Assembly: GCA_045535935.1 (NCBI GenBank)
Contig: JAZSMO010000043.1
Location: forward strand, 1-64,000
DNA: 64,000 nucleotides
Source: SVFI01 sp045535935
Lineage (GTDB): Bacteria; Bacillota; Clostridia; Lachnospirales; Lachnospiraceae
Direction of reading: 5' to 3'
The first letter of the stretch is position 1, and every line of letters begins with the position of its first letter. Below are positions 17,521 through 25,620 of the stretch, piece after piece. A program made the translations under genes and the position numbers. Under the pieces are notes generated by a model. It was not told the origin of the DNA and made no database searches. It worked only from the letters and a program-made list of their open reading frames with translations.

Positions 17521-19830
17521 TTATGCTTCCGGTGTCAATTTCCAAATATCATTGTTGTACTGTCGGATGGTTCTGTCGGACGAGAAGAAACCTGCCATCG
17601 CAATGTTCACGAGCATTTTCTTCTTCCATGCATCCTTGTCTGCATAATCCGCAAATGCCTGATCCTTCGTCTTAATATAATCTTCCAAATCAAGCAATGT
17701 CATAAACCAGTCTTTGTTCAGAAGCTCTTTGTAAAGGCGCTCCAAATTTTCCTTGTCGCCCACAGCCAAAAGCTCATCGCTGACAATGAAGTCCACAGCC
17801 TCTTTGATTACAGGGCTCTTCTTGTAGTAATCCTTTGACACATAATCTGCCTTGTCGTAATGAGCAATGACCGTATCGGAATCTTTTCCGAAGATATAAA
17901 TATTGTCACGTCCGACAAGCTCATCGATCTCCACATTGGCTCCGTCGCTTGTACCGAGTGTCACTGCACCGTTGAGCATGAACTTCATGTTACCGGTTCC
18001 TGACGCCTCTTTACTTGCAAGCGAGATCTGCTCCGAAATGTCACAAGCAGGAATGAGTTTTTCTGCATAGCTGACATTGTAGTTTTCTACCATAATTACC
18101 TTCATGTAATCTTTTACATCCGGATCGTTGTTTACGATCTCCTGCAGACAAAGCAGAAGGTGAATGATATCCTGCGCAATCACGTAAGCAGGTGCTGCCT
18201 TGGCGCCGAAGATAAATGTAATCGGAGTCGCAGGCTTTTTGCCGCCCTTAATCTCAAGGTATTTGTGAATGATATAAAGTGCATTCATCTGCTGACGTTT
18301 GTACTCATGAAGACGCTTAATCTGAATATCAAAGATGGAAGTCGGATCTACGTCCACGCCCTCTTTTTCTTTCAGGTGGGCAGCAAGCTCTTCCTTCTTG
18401 GTCTGCTTGATTGCAGCGATAGCATCAAGCACCTTTGCATCCTCTTTGAACTCTAACAGTTTCTTAAGTTCATCCGCATCCTTCTTGTAACCGTCGCCGA
18501 TGGTCTCCGTGAGCATATCAGCAAGCGGCTGGTTGCATGAGAGCAACCAACGGCGGAATGTGATACCGTTTGTCTTGTTGTTGAATTTCTCCGGATAAAT
18601 CTTGTAAAAATGATTCAACTCCGTATCCTTCAAAATCTCTGTATGGATTGCAGCCACACCGTTTACGGAGAATCCGTAGTGAATGTCGATATGCGCCATA
18701 TGTACGCGGTCATCCTTGTCGATGATCTGTACTTTTTCATCTTTATATTTCGCTCTTACACGTTTATCCAGCTCTTTGATAATCGGAACGAGCTGCGGAA
18801 CTACTTTCTCCAAATATTCCAGCGGCCATTTTTCAAGCGCCTCTGCAAGGATTGTATGGTTCGTGTAAGCACATGTCTTGCTCACAACCTCAATCGCCTC
18901 GTCCATCGTAAACGCCTTCTCATCCACGAGAATACGAATCAGCTCCGGAATCACCATCGTCGGGTGAGTATCGTTGATCTGGATTACTGCATATTCATTC
19001 ATCTTGCGGAGATCGCATTTCTTTTCTTTGAGTTCTTTCAAAATAAGCTGTGCACCGTTGCTTACCATGAAATACTGCTGATAAATACGAAGCAGATTTC
19101 CTGCCTCATCGGAATCATCCGGATAAAGGAACAGTGTCAGGTTCTTTTCGATCTCTTCTTTATCAAAATCGATGCTTCCCTCTTTTACAAGACTTTCATC
19201 CACAGATTCAATATCAAAAAGGTGGAGTTTATTCTTACCGTTTTCATAACCGATTACATCGATGTCATAAAGACGGGAAGTCACCTTACGGTCACCGAAC
19301 ATTACATCAAATGTCACATCCGTTTTATTGAGCCATGACTGCTGCTCAATCCACTCATTCTTTTCCGCACACTGTTTGTGATCACGGAACACCTGCTTGA
19401 ACAGACCGAAATGATAATTGAGTCCGATACCGTCTCCCGGATAACCGAGTGAAGCTATCGAATCAAGGAAACAAGCAGCAAGACGTCCGAGGCCTCCGTT
19501 ACCGAGAGACGGCTCCGGTTCTACCTCTTCAATTGCAGAAAGCTTCTTTCCGTACTTTCCGAGAATCTCATCCAGTTTTCCGTAAATTCCCAGATTGATT
19601 AAGTTGTTTGAGAGCAACTTTCCGATCAGGAACTCTGCGGATATGTAATATACTTTTTTCTGACCGCTGATTTCTTCTGTTGCATCCAGCATACCTTTGG
19701 TCAGCTGTAAAATTCCGTAATAAAGCTCGGTATCGTTACAGTCAGCTATCTTTTTTCCGTAAAGCGACTGAAGAATACCGTCAAGCTGTTCTTCCAGTTT
19801 CAATTCGATTACTTCTCTTTGTAAGGTCAT
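17521..19830 (-). CDS. glgP: Glycogen/maltodextrin phosphorylase
   Basis: A GT35 alpha-glucan phosphorylase of 769 residues that cleaves terminal alpha-1,4 glucose with phosphate to give glucose-1-phosphate, saving ATP. The PLP-binding region EASGTGNMKFMLNGAVTLGT, the N-terminal EPEPSLGNGGLGRLAACFLD, and ITFRRWL are intact. The ATG at 19830 follows AGGAGG; the first eight residues of the longer frame are excluded. The neighbouring malQ shows that the substrate is maltodextrin or glycogen. A TTTACA-N17-TAGATT promoter is visible upstream. Confidence 0.96.
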   Translation of the reverse strand: MTLQREVIELKLEEQLDGILQSLYGKKIADCNDTELYYGILQLTKGMLDATEEISGQKKVYYISAEFLIGKLLSNNLINLGIYGKLDEILGKYGKKLSAIEEVEPEPSLGNGGLGRLAACFLDSIASLGYPGDGIGLNYHFGLFKQVFRDHKQCAEKNEWIEQQSWLNKTDVTFDVMFGDRKVTSRLYDIDVIGYENGKNKLHLFDIESVDESLVKEGSIDFDKEEIEKNLTLFLYPDDSDEAGNLLRIYQQYFMVSNGAQLILKELKEKKCDLRKMNEYAVIQINDTHPTMVIPELIRILVDEKAFTMDEAIEVVSKTCAYTNHTILAEALEKWPLEYLEKVVPQLVPIIKELDKRVRAKYKDEKVQIIDKDDRVHMAHIDIHYGFSVNGVAAIHTEILKDTELNHFYKIYPEKFNNKTNGITFRRWLLSCNQPLADMLTETIGDGYKKDADELKKLLEFKEDAKVLDAIAAIKQTKKEELAAHLKEKEGVDVDPTSIFDIQIKRLHEYKRQQMNALYIIHKYLEIKGGKKPATPITFIFGAKAAPAYVIAQDIIHLLLCLQEIVNNDPDVKDYMKVIMVENYNVSYAEKLIPACDISEQISLASKEASGTGNMKFMLNGAVTLGTSDGANVEIDELVGRDNIYIFGKDSDTVIAHYDKADYVSKDYYKKSPVIKEAVDFIVSDELLAVGDKENLERLYKELLNKDWFMTLLDLEDYIKTKDQAFADYADKDAWKKKMLVNIAMAGFFSSDRTIRQYNNDIWKLTPEA

Positions 19831-19869
19831 GTTTTTCCTCCTATTTATATGCATACATCGTTCCTTAAA

Positions 19870-19901
19870 AATCTACAACAAAAACAAGACTTTGTAAAGT
19901 C
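19870..19901 (-). promoter_or_regulatory. glgP promoter with overlapping palindrome
   Basis: Minus-strand TTTACA, 17 bases, TAGATT (-35 at 19893-19898, -10 at 19870-19875). The -35 lies inside the palindrome GACTTTGTAAAGTC (19888-19901), a possible operator. Confidence 0.45.
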
Positions 19902-19983
19902 CCTTTCCCCTTGATTTTCTTCTAAAATTTCTCTTGTCAAGGGTTAAAATATTATAATATTTGCGTTATAATGAGTAAGACAC

Positions 19984-19997
19984 TTTATCGTGATAAA
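19984..19997. promoter_or_regulatory. Palindrome TTTATCGTGATAAA in the leader of the DUF5722 gene
   Basis: A perfect 6+2+6 palindrome, 28 bases before the ATG and just after a TATAAT at 19967-19972. It has operator-like geometry; no regulator is encoded nearby. Confidence 0.35.
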
Positions 19998-20024
19998 ACA
20001 GAACAAATGAAAGTGAGGGTTATT

Positions 20025-22745
20025 ATGAAAAAAATCAGAATGCGGTTTCTTTCTCTCTTTCTGTGCTTATTATTGACTGTAGGTACCGTCGGACAGTATC
20101 CGATTACCCTCTCGGCCACAGAAGCGGAGCAGACCACGATTTCCGACAACACGACAGACACACCTTCTGTACCTGATTCAGACAATACAGAAACTGACGA
20201 CGCTGATGATGCAAACGATGACGACACCGAATCGGGCGATACACCGGATGATTCCGGAACAGAAAACGGTGATGACTCTTCCGCCGGATCTGAGGACACC
20301 TCACCGGATACATCCGACAGCGAAGAGAACACTTCTCCCGATGCAGACAAAGCCGACGATACCAAAACACCGGACGCCGATAATGTGGCACCGGAGACTA
20401 CGGCGACTAACTTCACTGCATACTTTTATGATACGGACGGAACCACGTTGCTGTTCACTGTCCCGATGCAGTATGACGGAATCAGTTACGGTGTCTGTCT
20501 GTGCGATTACATGAGCAGCTCCCGCCTGCTCTCACAGGTTCGTAACGGATATCAGATTGTACGCTGGAAACACTCCCGCGCCAACAACAAAGGTAACCTC
20601 GTATCCACCTTATATGACGAAGTTTACTTCTACGAAGACACCAACCTCTACGCTGTTTACGACACCGAGCCGTACGAATACTCCATCAATTACCAGTTAA
20701 ACGGCGGAACTCTGGCTGCCAAAAACGGCGCAGAAATCCCGTACACATTCACTGTTAAGAGCGGTGCTATCCAGCTTCCTGCTCCGCAGCGCAAGGGATT
20801 CATTTTCAACGGTTGGTACACGGATCCGGCTTTCACAAAAGCCGTCACTGCCATCCCGGCCGGTACATTTTTCAATTCGGACGCAAACGGTAACGTTCCG
20901 TCCTATACCGTCTATGCCAAGTGGACGTCCGTGACACCGGGTGCGGTCACACTTTCCTCCGCCAAAAATACGGGCACAGGAAAAATCAAACTTAAATACA
21001 CAAAAGCGACCAATGCCCAGGGCTACGAAATTACATACGCAACCAACAAGAAATTTACCAAAAACAAAAACTCCATTGATGCCGGAACAAAAACAACCTA
21101 CACATTTACCAATCTTCCGAAAGGAAAGAAGTATTACTACAAGGTTCGTGCTTACGTGATTGATTCCACCGGCGAAAAGTGCTACGGAAGCTACTCTAAG
21201 GTACGTTCCTGCAAGGTCAAAAAAGGTGTACGCGAGTACGAGGCTAAGAAAAATTCCGGAAAACTCAAAAAAGTTTCCATCAGCGGCACCGACACGTTGT
21301 ATGTCAAAGCAACCGTGTCCAAGCGTTTAAAGAGTTCCGACAACTTCTACTATCTGGTAAAAGTAGATCCTTACAACGGCAAAGTATTGAAAAAAATTGC
21401 CAAATCGGAAAAGACAAAAACCGTAACGTTCAAATTGCCTGTTATGGATGCTGACGGCAACAACCACATGCAGGGCAAATTTGCCATCGCCGTTAAAAAA
21501 GGCAAAAAATATAAATTGATTTCTTCCGCTGCCTTCATCAGCAATCCGGAGGCTGCTGCCCACTACACAGCCGCCTTCCCGACACCGGCTTCCAAGAAAG
21601 GCCGCCAGGGATGCTATGATACCTCTCTGGGAGACAAAAATTATTTCTATAACTTTAACCTGAATGACATTATTGCAACGAAAGGAAATCATCAGGTTGC
21701 TTACAAATACAACGGCAAGACTTACTACTTTAACAATCCGAACTTCGGACATGTGAGTGAAGTCAACAAAGACGGCGGAACCGTTACCGTTCAGGTAATG
21801 CTGCAGTACGACGCCAAATGCAAAAACCTTATTTTAAAGAGCGGGCGCAAACAAGGTGCGCATTACTATGCATTTAACACCGACAACAGGACCGCCAGAG
21901 AGAACATTGAAGCTGCATTCCATTTTATGGCAGAATACGCCAGCAAGCAGGACTACCATGTAGACAACTGGATTTTAGGCAACGAGGTAAACACCTATGC
22001 CAACATGACTGCAAAATGGTATTACGCGGGCAATATTTCCAAAGAGAAATTCATGAAACATTACGCCTCCGCATTCCGCATGCTTTATTATGCAGTGAAA
22101 TCAAATAACAAAAACGGTCGCGTGTACATTTGCTGCGACCACACTTGGAGCAACCGCGGAAGCGATTGGGGTACCAAAAACTTCACAAAGGCGTTTCATA
22201 AAGAAATCAAAAAGCAAAACAAAAACATCAAATGGAATCTTGCTTATCATGCATATTCCGCTGTTTTGACCAACGCTGACTTCTGGAACGACGGAGGACT
22301 TGCGCCAAACAACAACGACGCTGCCTTTGTATCTCCTAAGAACCTTGAGATCCTCACAAAATACGTCAAGAAGAATTTCGGCAAAAATGTGAGAATCATC
22401 CTTTCTGAGCAGGGCTTCTCCTACTCCGGCGGTATCGGTTCTCCTTACAACGCCGGAAGACAGACCGGCGAAAGCGTACAGGCCGCTGCTGTTGCGTATC
22501 TGTACTACAAAGCACAGTTTAACGATATGATTGATGCTGTTATCTTTTCTGCCGGTGATCACGGCGGTCCGGGATACCAATTTGACTTCATCGGAAAGAA
22601 ATCCGAAAAAGTATACAAATACATGGATACGCCGCAATCTACCGCATACACGAATCCATATCTGTCCACCATTGGTGCTTCCTCCTGGAAGAAGGTTGTA
22701 AACGGATTTGACGAAAACAAATTGAAAGCTATGCCAAACAGGTAA
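20025..22745 (+). CDS. Secreted DUF5722-like glycosidase-fold protein
   Basis: A 906-residue exported protein. The ATG at 20025 follows GAGGG; an earlier ATG at 19971 sits within a -10 sequence and is rejected. A signal peptide covers about residues 1-32. A roughly 90-residue Asp/Thr/Ser/Glu-rich linker follows, then a Listeria-Bacteroides (InlB-type) repeat (YQLNGGT to YAKWTS) and a fibronectin-III-like domain (YEITYATNKKFT to KVRAYV). The C-terminal 400 residues resemble DUF5722, with WILGNEVNTYANM and IILSEQGFSYSGG as the likely paired acidic residues of a TIM-barrel glycosidase. No LPXTG anchor is seen, so it may be released. The polysaccharide substrate is unknown. Confidence 0.82.
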   Translation: MKKIRMRFLSLFLCLLLTVGTVGQYPITLSATEAEQTTISDNTTDTPSVPDSDNTETDDADDANDDDTESGDTPDDSGTENGDDSSAGSEDTSPDTSDSEENTSPDADKADDTKTPDADNVAPETTATNFTAYFYDTDGTTLLFTVPMQYDGISYGVCLCDYMSSSRLLSQVRNGYQIVRWKHSRANNKGNLVSTLYDEVYFYEDTNLYAVYDTEPYEYSINYQLNGGTLAAKNGAEIPYTFTVKSGAIQLPAPQRKGFIFNGWYTDPAFTKAVTAIPAGTFFNSDANGNVPSYTVYAKWTSVTPGAVTLSSAKNTGTGKIKLKYTKATNAQGYEITYATNKKFTKNKNSIDAGTKTTYTFTNLPKGKKYYYKVRAYVIDSTGEKCYGSYSKVRSCKVKKGVREYEAKKNSGKLKKVSISGTDTLYVKATVSKRLKSSDNFYYLVKVDPYNGKVLKKIAKSEKTKTVTFKLPVMDADGNNHMQGKFAIAVKKGKKYKLISSAAFISNPEAAAHYTAAFPTPASKKGRQGCYDTSLGDKNYFYNFNLNDIIATKGNHQVAYKYNGKTYYFNNPNFGHVSEVNKDGGTVTVQVMLQYDAKCKNLILKSGRKQGAHYYAFNTDNRTARENIEAAFHFMAEYASKQDYHVDNWILGNEVNTYANMTAKWYYAGNISKEKFMKHYASAFRMLYYAVKSNNKNGRVYICCDHTWSNRGSDWGTKNFTKAFHKEIKKQNKNIKWNLAYHAYSAVLTNADFWNDGGLAPNNNDAAFVSPKNLEILTKYVKKNFGKNVRIILSEQGFSYSGGIGSPYNAGRQTGESVQAAAVAYLYYKAQFNDMIDAVIFSAGDHGGPGYQFDFIGKKSEKVYKYMDTPQSTAYTNPYLSTIGASSWKKVVNGFDENKLKAMPNR

Positions 22746-22789
22746 AGCGAAAAGCCCTCCCGGTTTTCACCGAGAGGGCTTTGCTTTAC
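22742..22789. terminator. Long hairpin between convergent genes
   Basis: Inner arms AAAGCCCTCCCGG / CCGAGAGGGCTTT (one mismatch) are extended by GTAAAGC / GCTTTAC and include the stop codon of the DUF5722 gene. T-runs are weak on both sides. Confidence 0.65.
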
Positions 22790-22826
22790 GAGACCGTCGC
22801 ATTAAAAAATGCCTTCCGAATGTTCC

Positions 22827-23489
22827 TTATACGTTTCGTTTTGCCTCAATATTTGTCACAATATCCTCATGAATATCTGTTTCAATTATATAAGAATAAT
22901 CTCCGGACTTGCCGAAAATAATATGACTTTCGCCATTCATAAATTCTTCTTTGTCTTCCGCCTCAAATTTAACTCCCAGTTCTTCCAGCGCAACTATCGC
23001 TTCCCCTTTGCTGAGACCGGCAAAATCAATACCATTTATAAGCACCGTAGCCTTGCTCAATTCAAAACTCGGATCATAACGATAGGCATAAATCTGACTG
23101 TCTTTAAAATCGACGGAGTTGACATCTTTATTAAACACATGGAATACAATATTTGCATATTCATCGTATCCGTTTTGATCCTTTGTATATACATAATAGA
23201 ATGCGGAAGTGTAACTTTCTCCCGGGATCTGCGGCTGCGCATCCAAATCCAAATCACCGCTTCCGACAATGGAATCCCCCACCGTAAAACCTGCATCCAG
23301 CAATTCCTGCACCGTCATATTAACCGTAAGTTCTGTTCCGTTGATGCTGACTATCGGTTTCACCATCCCCTTCACATAGAAAAAATATCCCACAGCTAAT
23401 CCAATGAAAAGTAACATCAGAAAAAGTTCAAATAACTTATTTGATTTTTTCTGCTTTGTTTCCTGTTTTATCTCTTTTTCCTGTTCCAT
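22827..23489 (-). CDS. Membrane-anchored extracellular protein, unknown
   Basis: A 220-residue protein with a Lys/Gln-rich cytoplasmic start (1-18), one membrane segment at about 19-40 (LFELFLMLLFIGLAVGYFFY) and an acidic outer domain. The domain contains two similar alpha/beta units (TVQELLDAGFTVGDS and SKGEAIVALEELGVKF), suggesting a duplicated small fold. AGAGG precedes the ATG. I do not recognise the family. Confidence 0.7.
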   Translation of the reverse strand: MEQEKEIKQETKQKKSNKLFELFLMLLFIGLAVGYFFYVKGMVKPIVSINGTELTVNMTVQELLDAGFTVGDSIVGSGDLDLDAQPQIPGESYTSAFYYVYTKDQNGYDEYANIVFHVFNKDVNSVDFKDSQIYAYRYDPSFELSKATVLINGIDFAGLSKGEAIVALEELGVKFEAEDKEEFMNGESHIIFGKSGDYSYIIETDIHEDIVTNIEAKRNV

Positions 23490-23534
23490 AACAATTACCT
23501 CTTTTCGTATATATTGTAGAATATGACTTGTTAA

Positions 23535-23852
23535 TTATAGACCAAAGAGCTTCATGAACAAAATAACAATTGCAAATCCGGCTATTATAAACACACAATG
23601 AAAATACGGCAAAGCAAAACCAATAAACCACCTGACAAGTTTTGGTTTGTCTTGATTTCCTTTGTTTTTAAAAAAAGAAAATATCAGCAGTATAATCCAC
23701 AGAACATAAGAAGCGTATATACTCGTAATGGAATAAATAGGAAAATTAATCTTTCTTATAATGACAAGATCCAGCAATACGCCTATGAGTCCTATAAGGC
23801 CCATTCCACCCAGAAGAATCCAATCCAGTTTGTGCAGTTTATTATTTTTCAT
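23535..23852 (-). CDS. Small three-helix membrane protein, unknown
   Basis: A 105-residue protein with three hydrophobic segments (about 11-31, 43-59 and 78-100) and a Lys-rich loop between the second and third. AAGGGGG lies upstream of the ATG. It ends 45 bases before the 220-residue membrane protein on the same strand. There is no family assignment. Confidence 0.65.
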   Translation of the reverse strand: MKNNKLHKLDWILLGGMGLIGLIGVLLDLVIIRKINFPIYSITSIYASYVLWIILLIFSFFKNKGNQDKPKLVRWFIGFALPYFHCVFIIAGFAIVILFMKLFGL

Positions 23853-23886
23853 CAGTAATCCCCCTTAATACATAAATAGCAATACA

Positions 23887-23914
23887 TTGACCAGTATCGT
23901 ATCTATACTATATA
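23887..23914 (+). promoter_or_regulatory. Possible promoter of the holin-like toxin
   Basis: TTGACC, 16 bases, TATATA. It would give a leader of about 100 bases, as is common for type I toxin mRNAs. Confidence 0.35.
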
Positions 23915-24021
23915 CCATTTCATCTTCAAAGCCAACCTACAAATCATAAGGATGTATAAATTAAAATTGTGCAACATCTACAAAAATCCTCTCTCAAAAA
24001 TACAGAATGGAGGTGGTGCGT

Positions 24022-24117
24022 ATGAGTACATATGAAGCAATATCATTGATGATAGCGTTTGGAATGTTCATTATTGCACTGCTTGCCTACATAGATAGGA
24101 ACAACAAGCAAAAATAA
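24022..24117 (+). CDS. Putative holin-like toxin (type I toxin peptide)
   Basis: A 31-residue peptide beginning MSTYEAISLMIAFGMFIIAL and ending YIDRNNKQK: one membrane helix plus a short charged tail. This matches the small holin-like/TxpA-type toxin peptides of Firmicutes, which depolarise the membrane when not silenced by an antisense RNA. The strong GGAGGTGG site lies 5 bases before the ATG. A bidirectional terminator starts immediately after the stop, and a convergent minus-strand promoter lies about 90 bases downstream. Too short for automatic calling. Confidence 0.75.
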   Translation: MSTYEAISLMIAFGMFIIALLAYIDRNNKQK

Positions 24118-24158
24118 AAAAGCCACTCTTGTCTTTAGCCGGACGAGTGACTTTTTTA
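24118..24158. terminator. Bidirectional terminator at the toxin 3' end
   Basis: Stem from GTC/GAC and CACTC/GAGTG with a two-base bulge and one mismatch, A-run on the left and T-run on the right, so it works in both directions. Confidence 0.8.
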
Positions 24159-24201
24159 ACACTTTATAAGGCTAACCACTTTGGCGGTTACTCCTTTTTA
24201 C
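24118..24201 (-). ncRNA. Candidate antisense antitoxin RNA
   Basis: A predicted RNA of about 85-90 bases running from a TTGCAA-N17-TACACT promoter (24208-24236) toward the toxin. It has a 5' hairpin (TAACC/GGTTA around 24167-24188) and ends at the shared bidirectional terminator. It would overlap the 3' untranslated part of the toxin mRNA, the geometry of txpA/RatA in Bacillus. The promoter was read by eye. Confidence 0.45.
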
Positions 24202-24207
24202 GTTTAT

Positions 24208-24236
24208 AGTGTAGCATATGATTTGGGTGGTTGCAA
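24208..24236 (-). promoter_or_regulatory. Promoter for the antisense RNA
   Basis: TTGCAA (24231-24236), 17 bases, TACACT (24208-24213) on the minus strand. Confidence 0.5.
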
Positions 24237-24267
24237 GAGAAATACGGCTCTTAGCCATATTTCTCTT
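24235..24267 (-). terminator. Hairpin ending the tRNA operon
   Basis: A 10-bp perfect outer stem (AAGAGAAATA/TATTTCTCTT), one mismatch, a 4-bp inner stem and a 3-base loop, 14 bases after tRNA-Leu. No long T-run, so it may be a processing element. Confidence 0.55.
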
Positions 24268-24280
24268 ATCACAATTTTCC

Positions 24281-24360
24281 TGCGGGTGACAGGACTTGAA
24301 CCTGCACGGTCGCCCACCAGAACCTAAATCTGGCGCGTCTGCCAATTCCGCCACACCCGC
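24281..24360 (-). tRNA. tRNA-Leu (UAG)
   Basis: Acceptor GCGGGTG/CACCCGC with discriminator A; anticodon loop TTTAGGT gives UAG. A T-arm with GGTTCAAGT is present. The short variable arm fits a Leu tRNA. CCA is not encoded. Last gene of the seven-tRNA operon. Confidence 0.95.
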
Positions 24361-24407
24361 ATATGTAATATGAAAAAAATCCGGGATTTCTCTCGGATTC
24401 CTTTGCA

Positions 24408-24480
24408 TGAGCCACCGGGGACTCGAACCCCGGACAACTTGATTAAAAGTCAAGTGCTCTACCACCTGAGCTAGTGGCCC
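24408..24480 (-). tRNA. tRNA-Lys (UUU)
   Basis: Acceptor GGGCCAC/GTGGCTC (one G-T pair), anticodon loop CTTTTAA gives UUU, discriminator A, T-loop GTTCGAGTC. Confidence 0.96.
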
Positions 24481-24487
24481 GTATAAA

Positions 24488-24559
24488 CTGGGCTAGGCAG
24501 ATTCGAACTGCCGAATGCAGGAGTCAAAGTCCTGTGCCTTACCGCTTGGCGATAGCCCA
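24488..24559 (-). tRNA. tRNA-Gln (UUG)
   Basis: Acceptor TGGGCTA/TAGCCCA with discriminator G; anticodon loop CTTTGAC gives UUG. The U1-A72 pair is typical for Gln. Confidence 0.95.
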
Positions 24560-24573
24560 TTATTAAACAAAAA

Positions 24574-24648
24574 GGTGGATAAAGGGATTCGAACCCTTGG
24601 CCTCCAGAGCCACAATCTGGCGCGCTAACCAACTGCGCTATACCCACC
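24574..24648 (-). tRNA. tRNA-His (GUG)
   Basis: Anticodon loop TTGTGGC gives GUG. The encoded extra G at position -1 faces C73, the identity mark of His tRNA. Acceptor GTGGGTA/TATCCAC. Confidence 0.96.
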
Positions 24649-24657
24649 ATAAAACTT

Positions 24658-24680
24658 TGAGGGAAGATGTTCTTCCCTCA
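24658..24680 (-). other. Hairpin between tRNA-Arg and tRNA-His
   Basis: A perfect 10-bp stem TGAGGGAAGA/TCTTCCCTCA with loop TGT in the spacer. No T-run follows, so it is probably a transcript-processing or stability element. Confidence 0.5.
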
Positions 24681-24682
24681 CA

Positions 24683-24756
<74 letters not shown>

Positions 24757-24865
24757 ACATCTGTTAGTATGATTTGCTTCTCTGGCAAAAATACCATTTG
24801 ATTGAATAATAATGGGGCAACTTTGACCTGTATTCCGGTCACTGCCTGTGACATAAAATATGTCA

Positions 24866-24936
24866 AGCGGGTGATGGGAATCGAACCCACGTATCCAGCT
24901 TGGAAGGCTGGTGTTCTACCATTGAACTACACCCGC
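24866..24936 (-). tRNA. tRNA-Gly (UCC)
   Basis: Acceptor GCGGGTG/CACCCGC, anticodon loop CTTCCAA gives UCC, discriminator U as usual for Gly. A gap of about 110 bases separates it from tRNA-Arg; I see nothing else in the gap. Confidence 0.96.
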
Positions 24937-24951
24937 ATGTTGCGTAAAAAA

Positions 24952-25026
24952 TCGGGGTGACAGGATTCGAACCTGCGACCCCCTGGTCCCAAACCAGGTG
25001 CTCTAGCCAAACTGAGCCACACCCCG
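24952..25026 (-). tRNA. tRNA-Pro (UGG)
   Basis: Acceptor CGGGGTG/CACCCCG, anticodon loop TTTGGGA gives UGG, discriminator A. First gene of the tRNA operon, about 30 bases after the predicted start of transcription. Confidence 0.96.
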
Positions 25027-25061
25027 TTATTTCACTCACTTTTACCCGTGACGCAAGTCAT

Positions 25062-25090
25062 ATTATATTATAAGCTTTTTGTGTTGTCAA
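25062..25090 (-). promoter_or_regulatory. Perfect consensus promoter of the tRNA operon
   Basis: Minus-strand TTGACA, 17 bases, TATAAT: both hexamers and the spacing equal the sigma-A consensus, as expected for stable RNA. Transcription should start near 25055. Confidence 0.93.
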
Positions 25091-25131
25091 CACTTTTTTA
25101 CATTTTTACTGCTAAGATACGAAATAAGATT

Positions 25132-25620
25132 CTAAAGGTAATTCACCGTAAAATGCGCCTCTCCTCTTGCATCCAATTCCATAATCATATAACTCGGTCT
25201 GCGGCCATCCTGTCTTGGATAAGATAAACTTCCCGGATTCAGTGCAATCACATCATCGTCAATATCCACCATCGGTTTATGCGTATGTCCGTAGATCACG
25301 ACATTATATCCCCGCATAAGCGCTTCCTCTTTAATACGCTCACTTCCCATAGATACGCAATATGTATGTCCGTGTGTAATCCAAACATGGTAATCACCGA
25401 TCCATGTATCGATCTCCCGCGGCAACTCGGAAAAGAAATCATTGTTTCCCATCACCATGAGAGTTTCACAATCTACACTCTCACTGATGGCATACTCGCT
25501 TCCCTCCACATCTCCGCAATGGATGACCAAATCGATATCCTTGATTTTTTCGATGACCTTAAAATAATTGTCATTATTGCGATGGGTATCGCTCACAATC
25601 AAAACTCTCATCTTGCTCAC
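25132..25620 (-). CDS. YfcE/MJ0936-family metallophosphoesterase
   Basis: A 162-residue calcineurin-like phosphodiesterase of the YfcE type. The metal-binding motifs are DTHRN, HCGDVEG, MGNND, THGHTY and GHTHKP, all intact. The GTG at 25620 overlaps the rdgB stop (GTGA) and has GGAG 5 bases upstream; the ATG at 25611 is an alternative. Small members act on phosphodiesters such as 2',3'-cyclic nucleotides, but the natural substrate is unclear. It is the last gene of the rlmL-amidase-rdgB operon. Confidence 0.9.
   Translation of the reverse strand: MSKMRVLIVSDTHRNNDNYFKVIEKIKDIDLVIHCGDVEGSEYAISESVDCETLMVMGNNDFFSELPREIDTWIGDYHVWITHGHTYCVSMGSERIKEEALMRGYNVVIYGHTHKPMVDIDDDVIALNPGSLSYPRQDGRRPSYMIMELDARGEAHFTVNYL

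Noticed and set aside
24172..24465. A 97-codon minus-strand frame
   Set aside because: It runs through tRNA-Lys and tRNA-Leu; tRNA genes explain the region.
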